From a virus: a stretch of DNA of 23,393 bases. How positions within the stretch are numbered: position 1 is the stretch's first letter; every line of letters starts with the position of its first letter. A program made the translations under genes and the position numbers. The notes under the pieces were generated by a model that did no database searches, was not told where the DNA came from, and was given only the letters and a program-made list of their open reading frames with translations. Positions 1 through 7,525 of the stretch are shown here, in pieces. Location: positions 1 to 23,393 of IMG/VR virus record IMGVR_UViG_3300035097_000006; one strand, given 5' to 3'.

Positions 1-309
1 ACCCGGGGCGCGCCGGGGCACCATCCGCGGATGTACGCGGCGATTTTCAACGGGTCGCAGTCGAAGCTGGCGGCGTACGACCCGTTCGGTAAGTTCATCG
101 CGGCCGGTGATGTCCGCAACCAGTGGGATTACACCCACCAGCTGGTGGTCCTCGGTCGGGAGCGGGATTGGATCAGCCAGCGCCGCGCCGCGAACATGCT
201 GGTCTTCGAGATCCGGTACTGGCACCGCGCATTGACGCTGGCGGACCTGGACGCCCAGTACGCCCAGTTGTCCTCCACCCACCAGTTCGATGCGTACCGG
301 CTGCTGTGA
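1..309 (+). CDS. LamG/concanavalin A-like tail or adsorption protein, C-terminal fragment
   Basis: This frame is open from the first base and ends at the TGA at 307-309, so it is the 3' end of a gene that begins outside the window. The visible 103 residues finish with a pattern typical of LamG/concanavalin A-like domains. An aromatic and valine-rich strand (QLVVLGRERDW) is followed by a strand carrying FEIRYWHRAL and a short helix (TLADLDAQYAQL), which resembles the usual 'V.iYnRALs.aEi..ly' ending of the fold. In phages such domains sit in tail fibres or other surface proteins and are thought to bind host or environmental glycans. The gene lies 7 bases upstream of a minor tail gene, which fits a tail role. 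The fold is a pattern match only, and the full protein size is unknown. Confidence 0.55.
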   Translation, partial: TRGAPGHHPRMYAAIFNGSQSKLAAYDPFGKFIAAGDVRNQWDYTHQLVVLGRERDWISQRRAANMLVFEIRYWHRALTLADLDAQYAQLSSTHQFDAYRLL

Positions 310-316
310 GGCGTAG

Positions 317-2548
317 ATGAGCCGCTGGGACTACACGACGACCACCACGCCCGGTGGCCGGTTCCTGCCGGTGATCACGAAGCTGACCCGCGGTGGCGTC
401 CGGGCGGACGTGTCGACGGTGCGGGGCGCGCCGACGAAGATCGAATCCTTCTCCAGCGGCGACCCGTTCGGCGATGCCACCGCGGTCCTCACGTTCCCGG
501 CGCTGACGCTGTTCGACGACTTCAATGCCGTCGACCTGACGGCCTGGCTGGACTACTACTCCGACGTCGACATCTACTGGGCGCCGATCATTCCCGTGGG
601 GGATGGCCTGTACCAGGCGAACGAGCTGATCGTCGACGCGCTGACCAACGAGGCGGGGTTCGTCGCGCCGTACCGGCTCCGCGATTCGGTCGGGACGCCG
701 GGGGCGATGCACGCGGTGAAGGTGTGGGAGGGCTTCATCGCTTCGCTGGCGCCGGGTGCCGACGGTTTGCAGGTGCAGTGCCAGGGCGCCCTGTTCCAGG
801 TGGACCGGTACCTGGCGAAACCGCTGTTTCCGTCGCGGCCGTGGCCGCTCGAGGCGCTGATCGCGGAGAACTTCTCCAAGACCAACCGGCCGCAGCTGCG
901 GACCGCGCCGTTGGTGACGACCTTTCCGCCGGGCTGGGGCCGGGTGGTGCCGGCGTTCAACGCGGCTTCGGCAGATACCTACGCCCCGGTGGCGACACCT
1001 GGCACCCAGTGGACCGGCTACACCTCCCGGCAGACCGGTTCCTGGGACCATGCGCTGACCGGTTTCGTCCAGGACCAGTTGTCGGTGATGATCACCCGTC
1101 CTGGCGACGGCGTGGTCACCGGCAACCAGTGGACGGTCGTGCAGCGCCTGGCTGATGGGGTGAGCCCGGGACGGCAGCCGATCCTGCGGGTGCGGGACCG
1201 CTTCGCAGCCGCCGATTTCGCCATGTGGGTCGGTACGCCCGGGTTGGAGGTGAACCTGTCGGGCGACTCGACGCAGAGCGAGAACATCATCTTCGGCTCC
1301 GGCACCGACATCCACGGCACGGTGTGGCGCAATGCGGTCATCGCCAATGACGGGTCCCGCACCGACTACCTACCGTTGGCGGCGTCGCGGGACATCTACC
1401 CGCCGCAGAACAACCCGGCGCTCGTTCCGGGTGGTTTCGTCAGCGAGGCGATGACGAAGTTCAGTACCGGCTTCTCCCAGTCGGACGCGATGGACGTTGC
1501 GAAGCAGTCGCTGGCCCGTGATGTGCTGCCGGGATGGACCGGGTCGATCACGCTGGCCACCGACCCGTCGGTGCTGTTGTCGCGGTGGCAGCTGCGGGCC
1601 GGGATGACGATGCTGCTGAAAGGTTTCGCCGGGTCGGGGGAGACCGGGATCCGGTTGCATATCTCGGCGGCGACGGTGAACCCGGAGGCCGGCACGGTGG
1701 AGCTCACCGTGGACACCCGGTTCCGGGATCTGCTGACGGTGCAGGAGGCTGCCGAGCGGACCCGGGATCCGCTGACGCCGGTGAAGATGCTGCAGGTGAA
1801 CCGGGCCTCGGTGATGATCCCTGACGTCCAGGCTCCCTGGGACTACACCGCCGGGTCGGGCTACATTCCGAAGGAGAGCAAAGCGTTCCACGACTACTGC
1901 CCGACCGACCAGGCGTTCCCCTACGCGGACTGGGCGAGCAAGCACAATCCGCTGCACTACGACACTTGGTACATCAAGTGTGATGCCGGGTCGCCGTACC
2001 GGCAGAACCGCTGGGCCGGACCGATACCTATCCTCACCAGCGAGAAGGGTGACATTCTCCGCACCGAAGTTGCCTGTTTCGACCAATACGGACAGATCTT
2101 GAAGATCCCGTTCCATGTGTCGATTTACTACCTCGACGTCGGGGCATTGGGGATGCCCCGCGACGAAGGTGGGCCGTCGGCGTTCATCGACAACGCCTTC
2201 GAGAAGACCAACCCGGTGACCGGACAGCCGTGGCCGGAGGGCAACTACCTGGAGCCCGACAAGAGCTTCATCATCGGCTGGGGCAATCGGCAGGGTGGGA
2301 TCTTCAATCGGGCCGGCTTCTCCCCGGGCAGCGAGGCTGACGGCAACAGCCCGACCGGGATGCTCGTCGACGGGGCCAATTGGAGCTACGACAACACGCA
2401 GCACCGGGACTACAACCCGAATCCGGTCGACGCCGGCTATAAGCAGCTGACCGGGGCGATCACCCTCTACGCGATGATCTACGCCGAGCACTCGGAGAGC
2501 TGCTACTTCATGGGCCGGCTGTACCGGGCGAACCCGGGGACCGAGTAG
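317..2548 (+). CDS. minor tail protein
   Basis: This 743-aa protein begins with MSRWDYTTT and resembles large minor tail proteins of actinobacteriophages. It has an N-terminal region rich in beta strands with a D-F-N-A-x-D-L-T-x-W stretch. A central segment reads like 'tvnpeaGtVeLTVDTrfRDLLTVqEAxxRtRDpLtP' (about residues 454-490), a pattern I associate with the minor tail or baseplate proteins of such phages. The C-terminal third (from about residue 500) is rich in aromatic residues, Asp and Gly and could be a receptor-facing or fibre-like domain. No enzymatic motif was recognised. It starts with ATG seven bases after the previous stop, and its own stop directly abuts the next ATG (TAGATG), so it is probably translationally coupled to the propeller gene. 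The tail assignment is fairly firm; the exact position in the tail tip is not known. Confidence 0.7.
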   Translation: MSRWDYTTTTTPGGRFLPVITKLTRGGVRADVSTVRGAPTKIESFSSGDPFGDATAVLTFPALTLFDDFNAVDLTAWLDYYSDVDIYWAPIIPVGDGLYQANELIVDALTNEAGFVAPYRLRDSVGTPGAMHAVKVWEGFIASLAPGADGLQVQCQGALFQVDRYLAKPLFPSRPWPLEALIAENFSKTNRPQLRTAPLVTTFPPGWGRVVPAFNAASADTYAPVATPGTQWTGYTSRQTGSWDHALTGFVQDQLSVMITRPGDGVVTGNQWTVVQRLADGVSPGRQPILRVRDRFAAADFAMWVGTPGLEVNLSGDSTQSENIIFGSGTDIHGTVWRNAVIANDGSRTDYLPLAASRDIYPPQNNPALVPGGFVSEAMTKFSTGFSQSDAMDVAKQSLARDVLPGWTGSITLATDPSVLLSRWQLRAGMTMLLKGFAGSGETGIRLHISAATVNPEAGTVELTVDTRFRDLLTVQEAAERTRDPLTPVKMLQVNRASVMIPDVQAPWDYTAGSGYIPKESKAFHDYCPTDQAFPYADWASKHNPLHYDTWYIKCDAGSPYRQNRWAGPIPILTSEKGDILRTEVACFDQYGQILKIPFHVSIYYLDVGALGMPRDEGGPSAFIDNAFEKTNPVTGQPWPEGNYLEPDKSFIIGWGNRQGGIFNRAGFSPGSEADGNSPTGMLVDGANWSYDNTQHRDYNPNPVDAGYKQLTGAITLYAMIYAEHSESCYFMGRLYRANPGTE

Positions 2549-3634
2549 ATGGCACCAGCCTGGGCGCTGCGGACGTTGCCCGTTGCGGCGTACTGGACGG
2601 GCATCGCCTTCGGCAACGGGGTGTTCGTCGCGGTCGGGGGCGGCACCGACACCGGCGCCATCTCCGAGGACGGTGTCACCTGGACGCCGGTTACGCTGCC
2701 CGCGATGGGCGGCTGGTTCTCCATCGCCTTCGGCAACGGGATCTTCGTGGCTATTCCGGGGGAACCCGACCCGCCGGTCAGGATGGTCCTGGCGACGTCG
2801 CCGGACGGCATCAACTGGACGATGGGGCCACGGCACGACTACGAGCCCGCCTACAGCCGGGTCGTCTTCGACAACGGCCTGTTCGTCCTCCTCGACCAGG
2901 GCGGGCGGGCCCAGGCCTCGGTGGACGGCATCACCTGGACCGACACGTTCATCCCCTACCCGGACCCCATGTTCTATCTGGGGTGGACGTCACTGGCGGC
3001 CGGCAACGGGAGATTTGTCGCCGGGCCTGACGTCTCGCCGATGATTGCGTCGTCCTCGGACGGCTTGAACTGGGTGCAGAACAACGTCGGTATCTGGGCC
3101 GGGGTGCGCTGGATCGCCTTCGGCAACGGGGTATTCGTCGCCGCTCTCCACGATGAGTTCACCGGGCAGAGCGCCAGGGATGTCGTGTCATCCCCGGACG
3201 GCATCAACTGGACGTTGAAGACCAACGACGCGCCGTGGAAGGACAACTACACCGGGCCGGCGACGGGGACGTTCGGCAACGGCCTGTTCCTCGCCACGAT
3301 CAACGGGCCACCGTTCACTGAGGTGGGCACCGACGTCGCTTACACCTCTCCCGACGGTGCGGTCTGGACGCCGATCACGCTGCCCGCGGCGGGGGAGTGG
3401 CGGGTGGCCGGGTTCGGCGGCGGCGCTTTCGTCCTGCTCGAGCCCGGGAAGAACATCGCCGCGGTGTGGGGGAAGGTGGGCCCGGCCGGGCCCGGGCCTT
3501 ACCTGCGGTTGACCCAGCGCGACGACGGTCTCGGTATCCAGCAGGCCCCTCGGCTGGCCGGTGCGGACAGCAATGGGCCCACGTCGGTGCAGTCGAACTC
3601 GTCCCGCATCGGGACCAGCAACACCTACCAGTAG
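2549..3634 (+). CDS. beta-propeller tail protein
   Basis: This 361-aa protein is built almost entirely of a repeat of about 45-55 residues: '(I/V)xFGNGxFVA...xxSxDGxxWTxx'. Six full repeats are visible, with FGNG-type cores near residues 21, 61, 109, 152, 191 and 237. A seventh, divergent repeat (AGFGGGAFVLLEPGKN) follows, and the short N-terminal segment could close the ring. Repeats of this type form WD40/sortilin/BNR-like propellers and are common in phage tail and fibre proteins, where they probably bind surface sugars or proteins. The C-terminal 50 residues (GPAGPGPYLRLTQRDDGLG...) leave the propeller and may be a linker or attachment segment. The gene begins immediately after the minor tail stop and is followed by a small tail-fibre-like gene. 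The fold is well supported by the repeats; the ligand is unknown. Confidence 0.7.
   Translation: MAPAWALRTLPVAAYWTGIAFGNGVFVAVGGGTDTGAISEDGVTWTPVTLPAMGGWFSIAFGNGIFVAIPGEPDPPVRMVLATSPDGINWTMGPRHDYEPAYSRVVFDNGLFVLLDQGGRAQASVDGITWTDTFIPYPDPMFYLGWTSLAAGNGRFVAGPDVSPMIASSSDGLNWVQNNVGIWAGVRWIAFGNGVFVAALHDEFTGQSARDVVSSPDGINWTLKTNDAPWKDNYTGPATGTFGNGLFLATINGPPFTEVGTDVAYTSPDGAVWTPITLPAAGEWRVAGFGGGAFVLLEPGKNIAAVWGKVGPAGPGPYLRLTQRDDGLGIQQAPRLAGADSNGPTSVQSNSSRIGTSNTYQ
2603..3213 (+). repeat. propeller-blade DNA repeats
   Basis: The repeat is conserved at the DNA level as well as in protein. The 18-mer atcgccttcggcaacggg occurs exactly at 2603-2620, 2723-2740 and 3113-3130. The 20-mer ccggacggcatcaactggac occurs exactly at 2801-2820 and 3194-3213. 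This points to recent duplication or gene conversion between blades. Confidence 0.8.
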
Positions 3635-3643
3635 GAGCGATCG

Positions 3644-4006
3644 ATGCCCGATGTGCTGAGCAATTGGGCCGCAAATGCGGCGTTGCAGCTGATCCTGCCG
3701 ACCGGTTGCTACCTGGGCTGCCATCTCACCGATCCGACCCCGATGGGCAACACTGGGTCGGAGGCGGCCGGCGGTGGCTACATCAGGCAGCTCATCGGCT
3801 TCGCCGACGCGGCGAACCGGACCCGGGTGTCGATCAATGCGCAGCTGTTCCCGGGGATGCCGGCCTGCACGGTGACGTGGCTGGCGGTCCACACTGCGAT
3901 CAGCGGCGGCAACATCGTCTTCGCGAAGCAACTCGCCACCCCGGTGCCGGTCCTCGAGTCGGGGCAGTTCCTCGTCGCCGCCGGAGACATTGCGCTCAGC
4001 TTGTAA
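3644..4006 (+). CDS. small tail-fibre-like structural protein
   Basis: This 120-aa protein has the layout of a small phage tail or fibre family common in actinophages. It starts with a short helix (VLSNWAANAAL), followed by 'gxyxgxHLtDPtP.g..GsEaaGGgYiRq'. A strand region (TWLAVHTAISGGNIVFAKQL) comes next, and the ending 'sGqfLvaAGDIaLsL' matches the usual 'aGDxtvtl' terminus. It probably forms part of the tail tip or a fibre, given the propeller and minor tail genes directly upstream. It starts at ATG 3644, 10 bases after the preceding stop, with a TAGGAG ribosome-binding sequence overlapping that stop. The family resemblance is recognised from pattern only. Confidence 0.55.
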   Translation: MPDVLSNWAANAALQLILPTGCYLGCHLTDPTPMGNTGSEAAGGGYIRQLIGFADAANRTRVSINAQLFPGMPACTVTWLAVHTAISGGNIVFAKQLATPVPVLESGQFLVAAGDIALSL

Positions 4007-4015
4007 GTTTCGACC

Positions 4016-5557
4016 ATGCCCAGGGTGATGCTGCCGTATCCGCCGACCGATCGGGAAATGCTGTGGTGGTCGGTGCAGGCGCTACTCGGGGTGACCATTC
4101 CGCGGACCAAGGTCTGCCCTGACCACTGCTCTCCGTTCGACGCCTTCGCCGACGCCTACTTCCGGGAATGCACTTTGCCCGGGTATGAGGGGTCGATCTC
4201 GAGGGCGATCTGGCACGCGAGCCGCGGCCTGGCCGGGAAGTCCTACACCGTGGCGACGTTGGGCCTGTTCTACGCCTACGTCATCGGCGCCGACATCACT
4301 ATCCTCGGTGGCTCACTGGCGCAGTCGAACAACGTCCACGAGTACATGGTCCGGGCGATGGACTTCGAGGGGATCCCCGGCACGATGACCGTCGACCAGA
4401 CGGCCACCAAGACCGTGCTGACCAACGCCGGCCGGGTTCGCCCTCTTCCCGCCAGCCAGCGCAACGTCCGCGGCCCGCACCCGTCGATCCTGCTCATCGA
4501 CGAGGCCGACGAGATGGACCTGCCGATCTACGACGCGGCGCTGGGCCAGCCGCTGCCGCAGAAGAACTACCTGAACCAGACCGTCGACACCTTCACCGTG
4601 GTGAGCTCCACCTGGCAGAACCCGGACGCGACGTTCACCGAGATCCTGAAGCGGGCCGAGGAGAAGCACCAGCCCGTTTACCGCTGGTGCTACAAGGAGT
4701 CGGCGAACCCGGTGGATGGCTGGCTGACCCAGGCCACCATCCAGGAGAAGATCGACTCCGTCTCGGCGGAGATGTTCCGGGTGGAGTACGACCTCGGTGA
4801 GCCCTCGATCGGCAACCGGGCCTTCGATACCGAGGCCATCGAGAAGACCTTCAGCCTGAAGTTCGACTCCACCGATGTAGTCGGGGAGGGCCATGGCCAC
4901 ATCGAGCACAAGGTGTCGAAGGACTTCGAGGAGTACCGGTTCGCCCGGCGGGTCAACACCGCCTCCTACGTGGCGGGCGCCGATTGGGCCAAAGAACAGG
5001 ACAAAACGGTCATCTGGGTGGCTCGGATCGACGGTCCGAAGCGCGAGCTCGTCTACTTCCTCCGGCTGAACCGGCGACCATATCCGCAGATGATCGGCTA
5101 TCTGAACAAGGCCATCTCGTACTACCGAGTCCCCCTGAAGGGGGTGTGGCACGACTCCACCGGCCTCGGCAACGTCGTCAACGACTACCTCGACGTGCGG
5201 GCCCGGCCGTTCCCGATGACCGGCGACAAGCGGGCCGTGCTGCTCTCCGACTACGTCAACGCGGTGGAGAAGGGCAGCTGGAAGATTCCGCGGATCACCA
5301 GCGCCTGGCTCGAACACAAGTACTGCACCACAGGCGACCTGTACGGCTACGGTCCTGGCAACCACCTCCCGGACACGGTGTGCGCGGCCGCGCTCGCCGA
5401 GTACGCCGCGAAGCGGTTCACCGGCGTCGGCGTTCCGGCGGTGGTCGTCCGCAGCAACGTTCCGTCGAAGATGGAGCGCGAGTTCACCGGCACCGACGAC
5501 GCCGCCAAGGCCGAGCTCAGCCCGGATCAGCCGGTGACGTTCGAGCTTGTGCTGTAG
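4016..5557 (+). CDS. terL: terminase large subunit (ATPase and nuclease)
   Basis: TerL pumps DNA into the prohead and cuts it. This 513-aa protein has both expected domains. The ATPase domain has a Walker A variant, SRGLAGKS, at residues 69-76, with K75 and S76 contacting nucleotide. Its Walker B is ILLIDE at residues 158-163, with D162 and E163 as metal and catalytic residues. A likely coupling motif, VVSSTWQNP, follows. The RNase H-like nuclease domain shows VAGADWAKEQDKT (D323) and GVWHDSTGLG (D380), two of the usual metal-binding aspartates. Length is normal for the family. There is no clear Shine-Dalgarno at the ATG; a second in-frame ATG lies four codons in. No small terminase subunit is seen next to it. 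The last 41 bases overlap the end of a convergent regulator gene. Confidence 0.93.
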   Translation: MPRVMLPYPPTDREMLWWSVQALLGVTIPRTKVCPDHCSPFDAFADAYFRECTLPGYEGSISRAIWHASRGLAGKSYTVATLGLFYAYVIGADITILGGSLAQSNNVHEYMVRAMDFEGIPGTMTVDQTATKTVLTNAGRVRPLPASQRNVRGPHPSILLIDEADEMDLPIYDAALGQPLPQKNYLNQTVDTFTVVSSTWQNPDATFTEILKRAEEKHQPVYRWCYKESANPVDGWLTQATIQEKIDSVSAEMFRVEYDLGEPSIGNRAFDTEAIEKTFSLKFDSTDVVGEGHGHIEHKVSKDFEEYRFARRVNTASYVAGADWAKEQDKTVIWVARIDGPKRELVYFLRLNRRPYPQMIGYLNKAISYYRVPLKGVWHDSTGLGNVVNDYLDVRARPFPMTGDKRAVLLSDYVNAVEKGSWKIPRITSAWLEHKYCTTGDLYGYGPGNHLPDTVCAAALAEYAAKRFTGVGVPAVVVRSNVPSKMEREFTGTDDAAKAELSPDQPVTFELVL

Positions 5558-5846
5558 GCGGCGGTGGCGCTGGGAAGTAGGGCCGCTCAAGTGGTTCCAT
5601 CAGCATGTTCGGGGTCAGCCGGAGCACCACCGCGAGCGCCATCAGATCGTCGACATCGATGTGGCGTGTGCCCATCTCAAGTTCACAGACGCTGGACAGC
5701 GACATCTTGCGTCCTGCTTGGGTTATCTGAGCGGCCAGCTCTGTTTGACTCCAGAGATTCATCCGGCGCGCCAACCGCACATTGGCGGCGACAACCAGTC
5801 CGGTCTCTCCGACCCTTTTGGGCCTCGTTGATGAAGGATTTGGCAT
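5517..5846 (-). CDS. XRE-family helix-turn-helix regulator
   Basis: This is the only gene on the minus strand and encodes 109 aa. Residues about 18-85 match the Cro/CI-type (XRE) HTH domain: 'VVAANVRLARRxxxWSQTELAAQI', an inserted QAGRKM, 'SLSSVCELEMGTRHIDVDDLMALAVVLRLTPNMLM'. This form is common in actinobacterial repressors. The C-terminus is a short proline-rich tail with no peptidase or dimerisation domain. The start ATG (5844-5846 read in reverse) has no visible Shine-Dalgarno. A TACGGT hexamer lies seven bases before it, as expected for a leaderless actinobacterial message. The 3' end overlaps terL by 41 bases. A repressor placed between terL and portal is unusual. It may act on its own divergent region, on the portal-onward operon, or as a lysogeny-expressed 'moron'. 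The DNA-binding role is well supported; the target is inferred. Confidence 0.8.
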   Translation of the reverse strand: MPNPSSTRPKRVGETGLVVAANVRLARRMNLWSQTELAAQITQAGRKMSLSSVCELEMGTRHIDVDDLMALAVVLRLTPNMLMEPLERPYFPAPPPPTAQARTSPADPG

Positions 5847-5853
5847 ATTCCGA

Positions 5854-5859
5854 ACCGTA
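5854..5859 (-). promoter_or_regulatory. candidate -10 of a leaderless promoter for the XRE gene
   Basis: Read on the minus strand, TACGGT (TANNNT type) is followed by seven bases and then the ATG of the regulator. That is the spacing expected for a transcript starting at the start codon. No convincing -35 is seen, which is not unusual in actinobacteria. This is an inference from spacing only. Confidence 0.35.
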
Positions 5860-5911
5860 GCTCATGCCTACGTCGGGCTGCGTGTGGTCCGGCTCCGGAG
5901 AATGAGAACGT

Positions 5912-5923
5912 GACAGGCCTGTC
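5912..5923. promoter_or_regulatory. perfect palindrome GACAGGCCTGTC, candidate operator
   Basis: This 12-bp perfect inverted repeat lies in the 98-bp region between the divergent XRE gene and portal gene, about 20 bases before the portal start and just upstream of its GGAGGGG ribosome-binding site. Dimeric XRE proteins bind such short palindromes. A second, shorter palindrome (CTCCGGAG) is at 5893-5900. Binding is inferred from position and symmetry. Confidence 0.4.
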
Positions 5924-5944
5924 CAGTGACCGGAGGGGGGATCA

Positions 5945-7525
5945 GTGACCCGACCGGGGCGCGTGGATCAGCTCGAAGCCGACGTCAGCGACGAGATCAA
6001 GCAGTTCTCGCCGATGCTGGAGGTCGGTTCTACCGGTCTGCAGCGCTCCGGTGGTTACGTCAACGACGAGTTCCTCCCGCAGTTGCGCGGTCGGCAGGCC
6101 GTCAAGATCTACCGGGAGATGAGCGACAACTCATCGGTCCTGGGCGCCTGGATGTACACCGTCAAGCAGCTGCTGCGGCAGATCGAGTGGCGCGTCGAGC
6201 CGGCGTCGAGCAAGCCCGAGGACAAGCAGAACGCCGAGTTCGTCGAGCTGGCACTGGGCGACATGGAGCACAGCTTCGCCGATTTCATCTCCGAGGCGTG
6301 CTCGATGATGACCTACGGCTGGTCGGTGCACGAAATCGTGTTCAAGCGACGGATGGGGCTGTGGAGCAAGGACCAACGACACAAGAGCAAGTTCAACGAC
6401 GGCAAGATCGGCTGGCGCAAGCTGCCGATCCGCAGTCAGGACTCACTACTGCGCTGGGTGTTCGCCGAGAACGGCGACGTCGAGGCCATGGTGCAGATGC
6501 CGGCGCCGAAGTACCAGAAGATCGTGTTGCCGATATCGAAGCTGCTGCTGCTGCGGCCCGACCTCAACAAGGGGTCACCCGAGGGCCGGTCCCTGCTGCG
6601 CTCCGCGTACCGGCCGTGGTTCATGACCAAGCGGTTCGAAGAGATCGAGGCCGTCGGCGTCGAGCGTGACCTGACCGGTCTGCCGGTGGCGTTCGTGCCA
6701 CCGAACGTGCTGAACCCCCGTCCGGGTAGCGCCGACGCCAAGATGCTCGAGGCGGTGAAACGGGCGGTCACCGCGGTGCGTCGCAACGAGCAGGAAGGCC
6801 TCGTCTGGCCGCTGATCTACGACGACGACGGTAACAAGCAGTACGACTTCCAGCTGCTCACCTCCGGCGGCAGCCGCCAGTTCGACGTCGGCGCGATCAT
6901 CCAGCGGTACGAGACCCGGATGCTGATGTCGGTGATGGCCGATTTCATCATGACGGGACACGAGAACAGCGGGTCCAGCTACGCGCTGCACACCGACAAG
7001 TCAGGGATCTTCGAGACCGGCGTCAACGGCATCGCCAAGGCGTTCGCCGACCCGTTCAACCGCAAGGCGATTCCGCAGCTGTTCAAGCTCAACGGGTTGC
7101 AGCCCGACGACCTGCCGACGCTGGTGCCGAACAACGTCAACCCGCCCGACCTGGCACAGCTGGCGGCGTTCATCAGCAGTACCGCCGGGGCCGGCATGAC
7201 GTGGTTCCCCGACGGCGAGCTCGAGAAGTTCATCCGCGACGCGGCGCAGCTGCCGAAGGTGGACCCGGCGATCACCGAGCAGCACGACATTCAGATGCGG
7301 CAGCAGGCGATTCTGGCGCTGGCCGAGCAGAAGATGCAGGCCGTTCAGATGCAGATGCAGGCCGCCCAGGGTGAACAGGGCCTGGTGCAGGGCGAGCAGC
7401 AGATCGCCGGTTCTGCTCAGACCCAGCAGATCGAAGCGGATCAGGCCAAGCAGGAGGCGAAGCAGTTGGCGGCCAAACCGACGCCGAGAGCCAAGCCCAA
7501 AGGAAAGGGAGTCGGCACTCGATGA
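5945..7525 (+). CDS. portal protein
   Basis: This 526-aa protein resembles the DUF935/gp6-like portal families. The portal is the dodecameric ring at the capsid vertex through which DNA enters and leaves. Supporting segments include 'RQAVKIYREMSDNSSVLGAW' and 'LLRQIEWRVEPAS' near the N-terminus. Further on are 'ALGDMEHSFADFISEACSMMTYGWSVHEIVFKRR' and 'LPIRSQDSLLRWVF', then 'SPEGRSLLRSAYRPWFMTKRFEEIEAVGVERDLTGLPV', which is highly typical of this family. The C-terminal tail (from about residue 440) is rich in Gln, Ala and Lys and is probably a helical crown or barrel. The start is GTG at 5945, preceded by a strong GGAGGGG site. An upstream start is not needed. Its stop overlaps the next ATG (ATGA). 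Size and position after terL fit well. Confidence 0.9.
   Translation: MTRPGRVDQLEADVSDEIKQFSPMLEVGSTGLQRSGGYVNDEFLPQLRGRQAVKIYREMSDNSSVLGAWMYTVKQLLRQIEWRVEPASSKPEDKQNAEFVELALGDMEHSFADFISEACSMMTYGWSVHEIVFKRRMGLWSKDQRHKSKFNDGKIGWRKLPIRSQDSLLRWVFAENGDVEAMVQMPAPKYQKIVLPISKLLLLRPDLNKGSPEGRSLLRSAYRPWFMTKRFEEIEAVGVERDLTGLPVAFVPPNVLNPRPGSADAKMLEAVKRAVTAVRRNEQEGLVWPLIYDDDGNKQYDFQLLTSGGSRQFDVGAIIQRYETRMLMSVMADFIMTGHENSGSSYALHTDKSGIFETGVNGIAKAFADPFNRKAIPQLFKLNGLQPDDLPTLVPNNVNPPDLAQLAAFISSTAGAGMTWFPDGELEKFIRDAAQLPKVDPAITEQHDIQMRQQAILALAEQKMQAVQMQMQAAQGEQGLVQGEQQIAGSAQTQQIEADQAKQEAKQLAAKPTPRAKPKGKGVGTR

Noticed and set aside
1370-2836. 488-aa minus-strand frame opposite the minor tail gene
   Set aside because: Arg/Pro/Val-rich antisense shadow crossing a gene boundary on the other strand.
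4313-5590. 425-aa minus-strand frame opposite terL
   Set aside because: The plus strand encodes clear Walker and nuclease motifs; the antisense product is compositionally biased and unrecognised.
5840-5868. Forward promoter with TTGGCA as -35
   Set aside because: No acceptable -10 at 16-18 bases spacing (CATGCC), and it lies over the regulator start.
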